The position numbers were made by a program, and so were the translations under genes. 64,000 nt of DNA, from contig NZ_DAXW01000009.1 of NCBI RefSeq assembly GCF_002506585.1, positions 480,422-544,421 of the forward strand, given 5' to 3'. The notes beneath the pieces were generated by a model. The model made no database searches, was not told where the DNA came from, and saw nothing but the letters and a program-made list of their open reading frames with translations. Positions 51,667-61,356 of this stretch are shown one piece after another. The stretch comes from Methanoculleus sp. UBA430. GTDB taxonomy: Archaea; Halobacteriota; Methanomicrobia; Methanomicrobiales; Methanoculleaceae. Numbering within the stretch: position 1 is the stretch's first letter; each line of letters opens with the position of its first letter.

Positions 51667-52383
51667 ATGAGAGCAGTTATTCTCGCCGGCGGCAAGGGGC
51701 GGAGACTCGAACCCTACACGACCATCATCCCCAAACCACTTATGCCCATTGGGGATAAGCCGACCCTTGAGATCATCCTCCGCCAACTTCAGGGACATGG
51801 CGTCAGGGATGTGACGATAGCGGTGGGGCACCTCGCCGAACTTATCATGGCATTCTTCGGTGACGGGAGCAGGTTCGGGCTCTCGATTACCTACTCGTGG
51901 GAGGAGAGGCCGCTTGGGACCGCAGGATGCCTTGGGCTCATAAAGAACGACCTTGCTGAACCGTTTCTGATGATGAACGGTGACGTCCTAACGACCCTGC
52001 CGTTCTCCAAGTTTATGGACTTTCACCAGAGGAGCGGGGCCGTTGCGACGGTGGCTCTCAACAAGAGGAATTACTTCGTTGATTTTGGGATCGTGGATAC
52101 CGACGGGGACGAGAACATCGTTGGGTATACCGAAAAGCCAGGGTTTGAGCATTTTGTGAGCATGGGCATCTACGCATTTGACCCGAAAGTCCTCGAGTAT
52201 ATTCCGTCACACGAATACATCGATTTCCCGGACCTGATCAAGGTTCTGCTGGCAGCAGGTGAGACCATCAAAGCATACAAATACGACGGCTACTGGCTGG
52301 ACATCGGAAGGTTCGACGACTACAAGAAGGCGAATAACGAGATCGCTGCACTCCACGGGACACTGGGTGTTGGGGATGAGTGA
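51667..52383 (+). CDS. Sugar-1-phosphate nucleotidyltransferase
   Basis: A 238-residue enzyme that makes an NDP-sugar. The signature AGGKGRRLEPYT and PKPLMPIGDKP, the MNGDVLTT metal motif and the VSMGIYAFD region fit the nucleotidyltransferase family; GDP-, dTDP- or UDP-sugar cannot be told apart. It begins one base after the dehydratase, and overlaps the aminotransferase by eight bases. Confidence 0.9.
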   Translation: MRAVILAGGKGRRLEPYTTIIPKPLMPIGDKPTLEIILRQLQGHGVRDVTIAVGHLAELIMAFFGDGSRFGLSITYSWEERPLGTAGCLGLIKNDLAEPFLMMNGDVLTTLPFSKFMDFHQRSGAVATVALNKRNYFVDFGIVDTDGDENIVGYTEKPGFEHFVSMGIYAFDPKVLEYIPSHEYIDFPDLIKVLLAAGETIKAYKYDGYWLDIGRFDDYKKANNEIAALHGTLGVGDE

Positions 52384-53554
52384 GACGGCATGGAAGATCC
52401 CTCTCTCCGATATCGTGATGGACGATGATGAGATCGATGCAGTCAGGGATGTTCTGGTGTCAAAGTGGCTCTCCATGGGGCCGGTGACCGAGGAGTTCGA
52501 AGCAGCATTTGCCCGTTACCTCGGCGTAAAGCATGCGTTTGCGGTATCGAGCGGGACGGCGGCACTGCACATCGCACACGCGGTGCTCGGCATCGGGAGC
52601 GGTGATGAGGTCATAACGCCATCGCTCACGTTTGTTGCAACAGCGAACTCGGTCCTCTACTGTGGAGCGAAACCAGTCTTTGCCGATATTGTCGGAACAG
52701 ATAATTTGAACATCTCATGGGAAGAGATCGGGGCGAGGGTCTCGCCCCGGACACGGGCGATCACCGTCGTCCATTACGGGGGGTATCCCTGTGACATGCA
52801 GCCGATCCTGGAGGTCGCTCGCGATCATGATCTCCGGGTCATCGAGGATACGGCGCATGCAGTCGGTGCGACCTATAAGGGGCGGAAGTGCGGGACAATA
52901 GGGGACATTGGGTGTTTCAGCTTCTTTGCGAACAAGAACCTTTCTACCGGCGAAGGGGGCATGGTCGTGACCGACGACGACAAACTTGCCGAGAAGATCA
53001 AGGTCCTGCGCTCGCACGGCATGACCACGATGACCTGGGACAGGCATCGGGGGCACGGGTATAGTTACGATGTCACCGATCTTGGGTATAATTACCGCAT
53101 CAGTGAGGTCGCCTCCGCGCTCGGCATCGTCCAGCTCCGGCGCCTGAAGCAGAACAACGCGCGACGGAAGCGTATCGCTGACCGGTATCGAAAGGCGCTT
53201 GAGGGGACCGAAGGTATAGGGTGCCCGTTCGGCGGGAGAATCGATGGTGAATCCTCGCACCATATCTTCCCGGTAGTTCTCTCCAGGGACCTCCCAAGAG
53301 CCGAGCTTCAGGCGGAGATGAAGAAGCGGGGGATCCAGACGAGCATCCACTATCCTCCGATCCATCTCTTCACTTACTACCGGAGGCTTTTCGGGGATAC
53401 GCGGGGGTCGCTCCTGAAGACAGAGTTTATCGGGGAACATGAAATGACGTTGCCGCTCTACCCAGGCATGACCGAGGAGGGGGTGGACTGCATCTGCACC
53501 GCTATCGACGAGGTTACCCCGGCCATCCTGGCAGAAAAAAAGGTTTCCAGATGA
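52376..53554 (+). CDS. DegT/DnrJ/EryC1 sugar aminotransferase
   Basis: A 392-residue PLP enzyme that adds an amino group to a keto sugar. The PLP lysine lies in FFANKNLSTGEGGM, and AVSSGTAALHIA is the cofactor-pocket region. ATG 52376 overlaps the nucleotidyltransferase stop and has GGTG six bases upstream. It presumably acts on the dehydratase product to give a 4-amino-4,6-dideoxy sugar. Confidence 0.9.
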   Translation: MSETAWKIPLSDIVMDDDEIDAVRDVLVSKWLSMGPVTEEFEAAFARYLGVKHAFAVSSGTAALHIAHAVLGIGSGDEVITPSLTFVATANSVLYCGAKPVFADIVGTDNLNISWEEIGARVSPRTRAITVVHYGGYPCDMQPILEVARDHDLRVIEDTAHAVGATYKGRKCGTIGDIGCFSFFANKNLSTGEGGMVVTDDDKLAEKIKVLRSHGMTTMTWDRHRGHGYSYDVTDLGYNYRISEVASALGIVQLRRLKQNNARRKRIADRYRKALEGTEGIGCPFGGRIDGESSHHIFPVVLSRDLPRAELQAEMKKRGIQTSIHYPPIHLFTYYRRLFGDTRGSLLKTEFIGEHEMTLPLYPGMTEEGVDCICTAIDEVTPAILAEKKVSR

Positions 53555-53558
53555 TGAG

Positions 53559-54218
53559 ATGATCGCCGATCTGCACATTCACTCCCGCTGTTCCCGGGAT
53601 TCTCTTATGGACCCCGCCAAAATTGTAAGTATTGCCAGGAAGCGGGGCCTCGCCGGCATAGCAGTAACGGACCACAACACCATTCGCGGAGGCATCCTTG
53701 CCCATGAGGCAAATCGGGACAAAGATTTCCTGGTTGTCATCGGTGCAGAGATAAAAACAGAGTACGGCGACATTCTGGGCCTGTTTCTCGATGCGGAGAT
53801 CGTAGCACGGAAGTTTGACGATGTAGTCAAGGAGATCCGGGCCCAGGGCGGCCTTGCTGTCCTTGCCCATCCCTACCGGCAATATCCTTCACCCAGATCC
53901 CTGATGGAGCAGGTGGATCTCATTGAAGTATTTAATAGCAGGTCACGGCGTCGCATCAACGCGATCGCTGCGACGCTTGGGCAGCCCTCCGGAAAACCGG
54001 TGACCGGTGGGAGCGATGCACATGTTTACACTGAGATCGGGAGGGGTGTTACAATCTGCGCAGGCACAGACCTCGAGAAGGCGCTCCGGGTTGGAGAGAC
54101 TACAGTGAGGGGGCAGGAGTCAAACTACTACATCGTGCACGGGTTGAGTTACACCATCGAGAAACTCAAAGGCCTGACCAGGGCCGGGAAAGGTGGCAAC
54201 AGCGGGTTTATCTGCTAG
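53559..54218 (+). CDS. PHP-domain metal-dependent phosphoesterase
   Basis: A 219-residue hydrolase with the PHP motifs ADLHIHSRCSRDS, VTDHNTIRG, LAHPYRQYP and GGSDAHV. The His/Asp set for metal binding looks complete. It probably removes a phosphate from a sugar phosphate or nucleotide intermediate of the pathway. It starts four bases after the aminotransferase. Confidence 0.88.
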   Translation: MIADLHIHSRCSRDSLMDPAKIVSIARKRGLAGIAVTDHNTIRGGILAHEANRDKDFLVVIGAEIKTEYGDILGLFLDAEIVARKFDDVVKEIRAQGGLAVLAHPYRQYPSPRSLMEQVDLIEVFNSRSRRRINAIAATLGQPSGKPVTGGSDAHVYTEIGRGVTICAGTDLEKALRVGETTVRGQESNYYIVHGLSYTIEKLKGLTRAGKGGNSGFIC

Positions 54219-54378
54219 TGCGAGATGGCGCCTCCGGGCAATCTGGAGGATGATGCTCCACTCCTCCCTCGACCAACACCAGCAGGGGGATGGCCCGGCC
54301 GGGGCTCTTCACCCGGGGGAGAAGATTATATACGTGCTGCGATCACTGCACCCTGTCCATTGTCTTGGGGGAGAAATA

Positions 54379-55800
54379 ATGTTAGCGCGGTCTCGAGCAT
54401 ACCTGAACGTCGAGCGGATCGTCGATACACTGTCTGGAGAAGACTTGGAGGATGAGAACCACATCCTCGACTTCGAGAACCGTTTTCGCGATTACATCGG
54501 GGCAGAACGGTGCTATGCGACAAACCAGGCCCGTGCAGCCCTGCTAATAGCGTTACGGGCTTTGAACATCTCTCCGGGCGACGAGGTGCTTGTTCCTGAC
54601 TTCACCTACGAGGGGGTCGTCGACGTCATCCTGGAGTCCGGGGCGACCCCGGTTTTCGTCGAACCGGCACTTGACGACTTCAACGTCCCGTCAGGGCATT
54701 TTGAAGAGAAGATAACAAACCGGACAAAAGCGATAATTGCAACGCACCTCTTTGGAATCCCATGCGATATCGCGGACTTACCGGCCATTGCCAAGGATAA
54801 CGGCTGCTCTGTCATAGAGGACTGTGCCCAGTGCCTCGGTGCGGAGTTTGAGGGGAAGAACACCGGGATATTAGGAGATTTTGCTATTTTTAGTTTTAAC
54901 TACGAAAAACACCTCACGACTGGCGAAGGGGGGATGCTGGCCGTCAACAATCCGGCCTTTTTCGAAGATGTGGAGCGGGTCATAAAATCCTGCATGCGTA
55001 TGCCGCTCTACAATGAGAAATGCTACGTCTACGGCATGCTCATCCAACATATGGCCACAGAGCGGGCAGTCTACAAAACAGACCTTCTCGCATACTTTGG
55101 TCAGAACTGCTGCCGGGCCGATCAAGAGATCTTCGGTCTTATAGATAACCTGGTACAGAGGTGCGCAGCATGGGAAGACATTCAGGATGCTCTTCTCCCA
55201 TACATCGAACGGGAGATCGATAAGACCGGTTATGTACCGCCCCATATGAGGAACGTGGTTGTGAAGAAAGCGCTCTTGCGCGCAGGAGAGGTCAAGTCAA
55301 GAGTCTTCCGCCCGCCCATCAAGAGAATAGGGTCAGGTAACTTGCTGATGGGCGTTCCAAGGGCTCTCGCGGGGTTTTGGGGATTAAAAGACCTTCAGGC
55401 GGTAAACGCGATCCGGAACAGGAATGCCCACCTCATTTACGACGCCATGCAGGATAACCCGTCCTTCTTACTCCCGAAGGTCTCCCCAGGTAAGGTTCCC
55501 GCATTCCTGAAATGCAACATGATAAACCAGACCAACCACCCGCTCTCCGCAATCATCAGGAACGCAAGAATCCGGGGATACGAGATGGGGAACATCCAGT
55601 GGCCAAGGCCGGTACACCTGCTTCCCCGGTTCCGGCACGTCGCGTCACGACTGAGAGATGCGTTTCCCGTAACCAGTTACCTGACCGGGCGAATCATCAA
55701 TATCCCAGTCCACTGCGGCGTGACCCCGGATGATATCGAGGGTATGACTGCCTGCCTTGCGGGGTTTAGCGACAACACCAGGCCAGGTAGGGAGATATAG
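54379..55800 (+). CDS. DegT-type aminotransferase, second copy, long C-terminus
   Basis: A 473-residue PLP enzyme with the lysine in FNYEKHLTTGEGGM and NQARAALLIALRAL near the cofactor pocket. It is about 80 residues longer than the first copy, because of an insert and a long C-terminal part. ATG 54379 with GGGGGAG upstream is preferred to the long frame. It may aminate a different sugar or position. Confidence 0.86.
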   Translation: MLARSRAYLNVERIVDTLSGEDLEDENHILDFENRFRDYIGAERCYATNQARAALLIALRALNISPGDEVLVPDFTYEGVVDVILESGATPVFVEPALDDFNVPSGHFEEKITNRTKAIIATHLFGIPCDIADLPAIAKDNGCSVIEDCAQCLGAEFEGKNTGILGDFAIFSFNYEKHLTTGEGGMLAVNNPAFFEDVERVIKSCMRMPLYNEKCYVYGMLIQHMATERAVYKTDLLAYFGQNCCRADQEIFGLIDNLVQRCAAWEDIQDALLPYIEREIDKTGYVPPHMRNVVVKKALLRAGEVKSRVFRPPIKRIGSGNLLMGVPRALAGFWGLKDLQAVNAIRNRNAHLIYDAMQDNPSFLLPKVSPGKVPAFLKCNMINQTNHPLSAIIRNARIRGYEMGNIQWPRPVHLLPRFRHVASRLRDAFPVTSYLTGRIINIPVHCGVTPDDIEGMTACLAGFSDNTRPGREI

Positions 55801-55824
55801 CAGGTTGTGTGGTGGCAGTGACTT

Positions 55825-56802
55825 ATGCAGTTTGAGTACACTGATTCAGTCTCTCCCGGCACCTGGAGATCGTTTCTTGATGGCAGAGAGAACGTCTATT
55901 TCTTCCATACCCCCGAGTGGGCGAAGATCATGAAAGAGGCGTTCAACTATCGAGTTGCGACAAGGCTATACCATACCCCCGAGGGCGACATACTCATCCC
56001 GATGATGGAGTCGCGACGGTTCGGGTTTTCCTTCTACCAGGCCGTCCCCCACGGATACGGCGGTATTTTCTCATCTTCGGACGCCTCCGACAGACTCCTG
56101 CTGAGTGTAATCGCCAGCATGGCCGGAGGGAGGCATCTTTCCCTTGATATCGCGCTGCCGCCAGGCGCCACGTTGCAGGCTGACGGCCTCCCCCGTATCC
56201 GGAAGACCCTATCCCAATGGAATTATACACACATCGTGCGCCTGCGGGGGCCTGGAGGTGCGGTGGAGGAGAAATATAACAGGCATGTGCGGCGGGATAT
56301 CAGGGTTGCCGAGCGGAACCATGTCGAGACCGTCCAGAAAGATAGTCTCATGCAGTTTCGACAGTATTACGCCCTCTACGAGAGGAGAGCAAGAGAGTGG
56401 GGACATCGAATACCACCCTATTCCCTAGATTTCTATGATCTCCTGCACCGCTACGGCCGCCCGTATGTCCAGGTGCGCCTGGCAGAGATGCACGGTGCAG
56501 TTATCGGAGGTCTCGTGACGTTCGAGTACATGGATACCATGTTCACATGGAGCAACGCAGCCCCGGAAGCGTCCCGTTCTTTCCGCCCAATTCATCTGCT
56601 CCTTCACGATGCCCTACAGTCTGCTCAAGAGAAGGGATACTCACTTGTAAACCTCGGGGGAAGCGGGAATCTGCAGGGAGTTCAAAAATTTAAAGAAAGC
56701 TTCGGCGCCACACGGGTCGACCTTGAAACTTACCGTATCGAGTCCCGGCTGGCCCTGCTTGCTCAGATAGGTCGGAAGCCGCTGACCTCTACAAAGCAGT
56801 GA
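55825..56802 (+). CDS. FemAB/GNAT-type acyltransferase
   Basis: A 325-residue protein of the FemAB-like/GNAT acyltransferase group. Landmarks are FFHTPEWAKIMKEAF, RHVRRDIRVAERN and SLVNLGGSGNLQGVQKFKESFGA. It would transfer an acyl or aminoacyl group to an amino sugar, consistent with the aminotransferases beside it. It starts 24 bases after the second aminotransferase. Confidence 0.82.
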   Translation: MQFEYTDSVSPGTWRSFLDGRENVYFFHTPEWAKIMKEAFNYRVATRLYHTPEGDILIPMMESRRFGFSFYQAVPHGYGGIFSSSDASDRLLLSVIASMAGGRHLSLDIALPPGATLQADGLPRIRKTLSQWNYTHIVRLRGPGGAVEEKYNRHVRRDIRVAERNHVETVQKDSLMQFRQYYALYERRAREWGHRIPPYSLDFYDLLHRYGRPYVQVRLAEMHGAVIGGLVTFEYMDTMFTWSNAAPEASRSFRPIHLLLHDALQSAQEKGYSLVNLGGSGNLQGVQKFKESFGATRVDLETYRIESRLALLAQIGRKPLTSTKQ

Positions 56803-57018
56803 GATCCGTGGTTTTGCGTCAAGAGGATCGCGCCAGATTCCCAGGAGCCAGCACTGTTGCTCTTAAGTAGTACGATCTGTAATTGTTTCTGGACCTCATC
56901 TCTCTGATTCGAGTGGAGATCATACCTTTGGGGAGACCGACGAGGAGAGACCTGATCACAATGTGGATCTCTCTCAATTCACCGTTCCATCTGCCGCACT
57001 CACCTCCTCTGCGTACTC
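56803..57018. other. Short spacer
   Basis: No gene seen. Confidence 0.4.
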
Positions 57019-57159
57019 ATGCACACGGTAACTATCGAGTCGCCACCAGGGGGTGGATCTCCGTTTGCCTATATCGAGCAGGTGGCCAGTGCGTCCATCA
57101 TCACCGCTTTGGGCTACTCCCATATTCATTTCGGTTCCTATGGCGGAGCGATCCTCTGA
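57019..57159 (+). pseudogene. Small open frame, possible gene remnant
   Basis: The plus strand encodes MHTVTIESPPGGGSPFAYIE and continues for 46 residues in all, ending SYGGAIL before a stop at 57159. Its composition is protein-like but I recognise no family, and it ends directly against the flippase gene on the other strand. It may be a fragment of a lost gene. Confidence 0.2.
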
Positions 57160-58644
57160 TCAGCGTCTATTGAGACGACCTGCGGCGATGCGCACGAATA
57201 TCGGGGAGACCATACTGAAGAACTCTCTTTTATCGTCAGGTGTCAGTAAAATCCGGTAAATATAGACACCATACAGACCAGTGAAGAGAACTGCAAGTAC
57301 ATATGGGTGAATCATGTCCCGCAACAGGAAAAAAGCAATTATAAGTACTGTGATGACCCCAAACGTTGTTATGATAGTCGCGGACTCGATCCGTATATCA
57401 AAGACATGATGAAGTACCCAGAGTATCAGCACTGCGAGTATCGTGTACGATCCGACCGTGCCGATAGCCGCACCGGTTATACCCAACAGGGGAATGAGCG
57501 TCACGTCGAAACAGACGTTGGCTCCCGCCATCACGAGGGTCGCCTTTGAAGAGAGCCCGGGCCTGTTCATGGCGCTGATGGCCGGTCCAATGGATGATAC
57601 CGCTCCGAATACAATCATCCCATACACGAGGATAATGATGACTGGCACGGCCGGCAAGTAAGCAGGGCCGAAAACGAACGTGATAATTGCCTCGGAGAGA
57701 CAGATGAGGACAAGGCCCACCGTCGAAAGAAGGATCAGGCAGTACCTAATTGACCTAGTTATCACGGCCTCAACTGCATCTCGAAGACCTTTGCTGTAAT
57801 ACTCTGATATCGCGGGGTAACTGACCGTGGAGATCGAACCGGGGAGCGAGAGAAAGGCCACCCGGGCTATTGCGAACGCAACCGCATACCAGCCGACATC
57901 AGCATCCGTCAGCATATACCCAATGAGGAGAGTGTCGGTATAGGTGTTGATTAGGAAGATCGCACCTGCGATGAAAACCTGACTCCCAAATGTCAGTATC
58001 TTCTTTGTTGTCGCCCAGTGGTCGACAACCTGGAGGCTGAAGTGCCGGCGGGCGACCGAGATGACAAACGCAAACGTCCCGATCTCGGTCAACAACAGTG
58101 CCAACACTGCTCCGGCCGCACCAAAGCCCGAAAGTATGAATAGCGTCGCCAGCACTATCAGAAGGAACGAGCGGAGTATGAATCGGAACGAGTAGGATCT
58201 CATCTCCCGCAGCCCGTTCAGGAGGCTGAGGAGCGTAGTGTTGACGACAGAGAGCGATATAGCAGGCGCAATAATCCGGATAAGGCCAGCCAAATCCGGC
58301 ATCCCAAAGATCTCTGCAATTTCTCCTGAGAAGAGGAAGAAGACAAGACTGGCTACGGTACCGAGCAGGATTGAATTGATAACTCCTGTGGTGACGATGG
58401 TGTTCAGCCGCTCCTGATCGTCCTTGTAGTCAGCCACGTACTTTACGATCGTCTCCGGGATGCCGATGCCCGCGACCAGCGTAGATACGGTGAATAGAGT
58501 CAGCGTAAGGGTGTATAGCCCGAAGTCCGCTGGACCAAGCCACCGGCTCAGTATGATGTTTAAGAGAAAACCAGAGCCGAGAGCGACGATCTGACTGACA
58601 AACACCCAGCTGATATCGAATGCAAACTTGGAAGAACCCTTCAT
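57160..58644 (-). CDS. Polysaccharide flippase (MATE/Wzx-like)
   Basis: A 494-residue membrane protein with about 12-14 helices that would move lipid-linked oligosaccharide across the membrane. The start (FAFDISWVFVSQIVALGSGF) and LGPADFGLYTLTLTLF fit the polysaccharide transporter family. It lies between the sugar-building genes and the membrane protein at 58935. Confidence 0.9.
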   Translation of the reverse strand: MKGSSKFAFDISWVFVSQIVALGSGFLLNIILSRWLGPADFGLYTLTLTLFTVSTLVAGIGIPETIVKYVADYKDDQERLNTIVTTGVINSILLGTVASLVFFLFSGEIAEIFGMPDLAGLIRIIAPAISLSVVNTTLLSLLNGLREMRSYSFRFILRSFLLIVLATLFILSGFGAAGAVLALLLTEIGTFAFVISVARRHFSLQVVDHWATTKKILTFGSQVFIAGAIFLINTYTDTLLIGYMLTDADVGWYAVAFAIARVAFLSLPGSISTVSYPAISEYYSKGLRDAVEAVITRSIRYCLILLSTVGLVLICLSEAIITFVFGPAYLPAVPVIIILVYGMIVFGAVSSIGPAISAMNRPGLSSKATLVMAGANVCFDVTLIPLLGITGAAIGTVGSYTILAVLILWVLHHVFDIRIESATIITTFGVITVLIIAFFLLRDMIHPYVLAVLFTGLYGVYIYRILLTPDDKREFFSMVSPIFVRIAAGRLNRR

Positions 58645-58934
58645 ATGCTACCTGATCCGACCCATGGTGACATCTAATACATCGCTGGCATTTATACCAG
58701 AGTTCTGTTCAAGACTGCGGGAGCAAGAGATAGCTGTAATCCAGTATAAAAGATAGGATCTGAAGGGTGCCTGACCAATCTTCTGTTTAGATACGCTGCG
58801 ATACCCCTAGCATCCAGACGACTACAGGCACAACCTCCGATCGTCCGACCCGCATAGTTTTCCTCACCACTGGCAGCACCCTCAGCATGCTTCATGATTA
58901 CATGGCTACAAATATCCACATCGGTTCACCAAGT
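58645..58934. other. Spacer
   Basis: Contains a short frame (58692-58919) without family signature. Nothing else seen. Confidence 0.4.
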
Positions 58935-60800
58935 TTACGAGTTATTGAGCACAAACAGGCTGGCTGAACCTGATTCATACACCCTGTCATACTCTTCCCT
59001 ATCGAGTGTTCTCTCCGGGTCATGCGTTAACCGAAACATCCCATCGTAACAGATAATAGTATGATCCCTGATATAGTCCCGTACCAGAACTGTGCTTATT
59101 CCATGCGAACGATAGGCCCCCTCGATGAGCATCTCGTCGATAGGTATGATGAAATCTGGATCTGAGGCGACGTAATTCACAACCCGAGCATACCTGTCCG
59201 CCCCGACCGGGCCAGCCCGTATGCTATCCACCGTGTCAAATGCCCGCAACTCCGACTTCGTGAATCCGGTTCTTACGGCACTGTTCGGTGAGAGAAACGG
59301 ATTGTCGTTGTTTGCTGCCGGGCTTGCGATCATGGCAAAGACAAAGAGGCTGATGCATGCAGCAAACAGGAGCGTAACCGTTCTTTTGCGGGACCGCCCT
59401 ATAACCAGTAGTAGCGATGCCGTGAGCGGGACAGAGAGGAATATCTGGGCGAAGTACCACCACCTGTGCTCGATGAACGAGAGCCCCGTCACGAGCGGAA
59501 AGAAACCGAGGGCAAGAATGGTGATCCCCACCACCCCTAGGGCAAAACCATTCCTCTCCCTTCGTGCCACCAGGTAAAAGATGCCGACGAGACTCAGAGC
59601 GAAGAAGAGGAACATGCCAGTGTTGTTAAAGATCTGTTCTAGAACCGGCACAAACTCGTGATAAATGTCGATAACTCTTGGATTCTGGACGAAGTAGTCT
59701 TGGGAAAAACCCTGCCGGATCAAGTCCAAGAGAACTGCAAAATGCCCTGAGACAAAGTACCACCACCCAAGCATGGTAGCCAGAAATAGTGAGGCCAGAG
59801 CCAATGTAACAGGATACGCTTCCGTGCTGCCGTCTCTCCTGATGTGGTCGTAGAATCTACATGCACCCCACGTCAAATAGAGCACCAACGCCATGCATGC
59901 TGCTGTGATGGTGTGTGTCAGGATGATGGCAAAAAGGAGGATGAGCGCAAGGTTTCTAGCCCAAATTGGGCTGGTAGATTTTAGTTTGAATAGAAGATAG
60001 ATGACAAGGGCCATAAATACCGCGGCGAAGGCATTAGGGATCGACACGACACCCATGCTGATCTGCTGGTTTGCGGTGATCAGCATGAGCCCGCCCAGCA
60101 GCCCGATCCGCTCATCATTGAAGAGGGCCGTTCCAAGGGAGTAGATGACCAGCGGGAAGATTACAAGCTGCGCCAGGCTCACTGAAAACATCGTCGCGAG
60201 CCTATAGTCCAATCCAGCCAGGAGCGAGGTTCCGGCAATCTCCAGGTGGAAGAGCGGTATGTAGGTGTACATGTAGCCTTGGGGAATAGTATGGAGATCC
60301 AGCATCTGTAATACAAACATCTTGTGCGCCCAGGGGTCAGATTGCATCATACCCGGGATGATCAGGATCTGCGACCACACCACCGATATTCCAAGGAGAA
60401 TTACCTGCAACAGAATCTCGGACGCCTTTCTCCGACATGGAAGGAGAGTTTCGACAGCGATGACACCAGCCATGAGCGAAGTCAGGATGAAGTAACCAGG
60501 CGGCCGCTCATACTGAGAGGCGCGGAGGTAGAGCACGGCGATGCTCAACACATAAAGGGCTAGGAAGAGAATGAACAGCACGGCGGAGAGCCGATCCTTA
60601 CCGGGACTCACTCCGGCGAGCTGCGGTCCCGGAAACGCCGATTGTGCATTCTCCCTGATAGCAAGCCAGAGCAGGCAAGAGAGGAGGACAAGGACACCGG
60701 CAAGCATGTATACCAGGCGTCCAGTAGTGAGCGCGAGGTAGATGACAAGGATAACCGAGGCGACGATGCCGAGGTAGGCGAGGGCCTTATCTAGATGCAC
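58935..60800 (-). CDS. Large polytopic membrane protein, probable GT-C-type glycosyltransferase
   Basis: A 621-residue protein with about 13 membrane helices and a C-terminal soluble part ending in beta-rich sequence (EREEYDRVYESGSASLFVLNN is approximate). LIIPGMMQSDPWAHK in the first extracellular loop resembles the metal-binding loop of GT-C enzymes (DPW), but I do not see a full family signature. I chose GTG 60800, seven bases after the fragment's stop. It would use a lipid-linked sugar donor on the outer face. Confidence 0.65.
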   Translation of the reverse strand: MHLDKALAYLGIVASVILVIYLALTTGRLVYMLAGVLVLLSCLLWLAIRENAQSAFPGPQLAGVSPGKDRLSAVLFILFLALYVLSIAVLYLRASQYERPPGYFILTSLMAGVIAVETLLPCRRKASEILLQVILLGISVVWSQILIIPGMMQSDPWAHKMFVLQMLDLHTIPQGYMYTYIPLFHLEIAGTSLLAGLDYRLATMFSVSLAQLVIFPLVIYSLGTALFNDERIGLLGGLMLITANQQISMGVVSIPNAFAAVFMALVIYLLFKLKSTSPIWARNLALILLFAIILTHTITAACMALVLYLTWGACRFYDHIRRDGSTEAYPVTLALASLFLATMLGWWYFVSGHFAVLLDLIRQGFSQDYFVQNPRVIDIYHEFVPVLEQIFNNTGMFLFFALSLVGIFYLVARRERNGFALGVVGITILALGFFPLVTGLSFIEHRWWYFAQIFLSVPLTASLLLVIGRSRKRTVTLLFAACISLFVFAMIASPAANNDNPFLSPNSAVRTGFTKSELRAFDTVDSIRAGPVGADRYARVVNYVASDPDFIIPIDEMLIEGAYRSHGISTVLVRDYIRDHTIICYDGMFRLTHDPERTLDREEYDRVYESGSASLFVLNNS

Positions 60801-60807
60801 GCGGCGA

Positions 60808-61345
60808 TCAACTCCCGAGCCCGTCGATGATGGCAGTGGATTGCGCCACCACCCGTTCGGAGGTGATCTCCGGTTCCACGCACTCCCTAGCGACCCTAGA
60901 AACCGGTACCGGGTTCCAGCGCCCGAGGACATCTAGGATAGAGATTACGATGTCTTCCAGGGTGTTTGATGCTAAGGTAAAATCAGTTTCACCATCCCTA
61001 ATGAAGTCGGGCACAGTACCCACGAGTGCGGCGAGTGCGGGCGTGCTGCAGACCACAGCCTCGATACTGAGGCTCGGAAGCCCGACTGTATAGGAAGGGG
61101 GCACAAGCAGCCTGATGCTGTTGGGATCAGGGGAGAAGTCCTCGTGTCGGTTCCACCCCGCGATCATCACCTGCCCAACAATGCTATTCTCGAACACCCG
61201 CCCGACGTTCCCCACCACTAGCGGGGTTCGTTCATCCGTAAGACTTGACAGAATCCCAACGGGGTTGGCGGTGGGGCGCAGATCCGATCGCTCGATCGGA
61301 GAGGTAAGCGGTCCAACAGCAATCTCTCCCGTGATAGTCCCTGCG
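60808..61345 (-). pseudogene. C-terminal fragment of a GT4 glycosyltransferase
   Basis: In one frame from about 61345 the minus strand reads VGPLTSPIERSDLRPTANPV, then VPPSYTVGLPSLSIEAVVCSTPALAALVG, the GT4 donor-binding region, ending DGLGS. The N-terminal half is missing; a stop lies just upstream. No start codon with a good ribosome site is visible except GTG at about 61218. It is probably an inactive fragment, though the C-terminal domain could be expressed. Confidence 0.6.
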
Positions 61346-61356
61346 TACAGTTCAGA

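Noticed and set aside
58692..58919. 75-residue minus-strand frame
   Set aside because: No family, no clear ribosome site, and no neighbour coupling.
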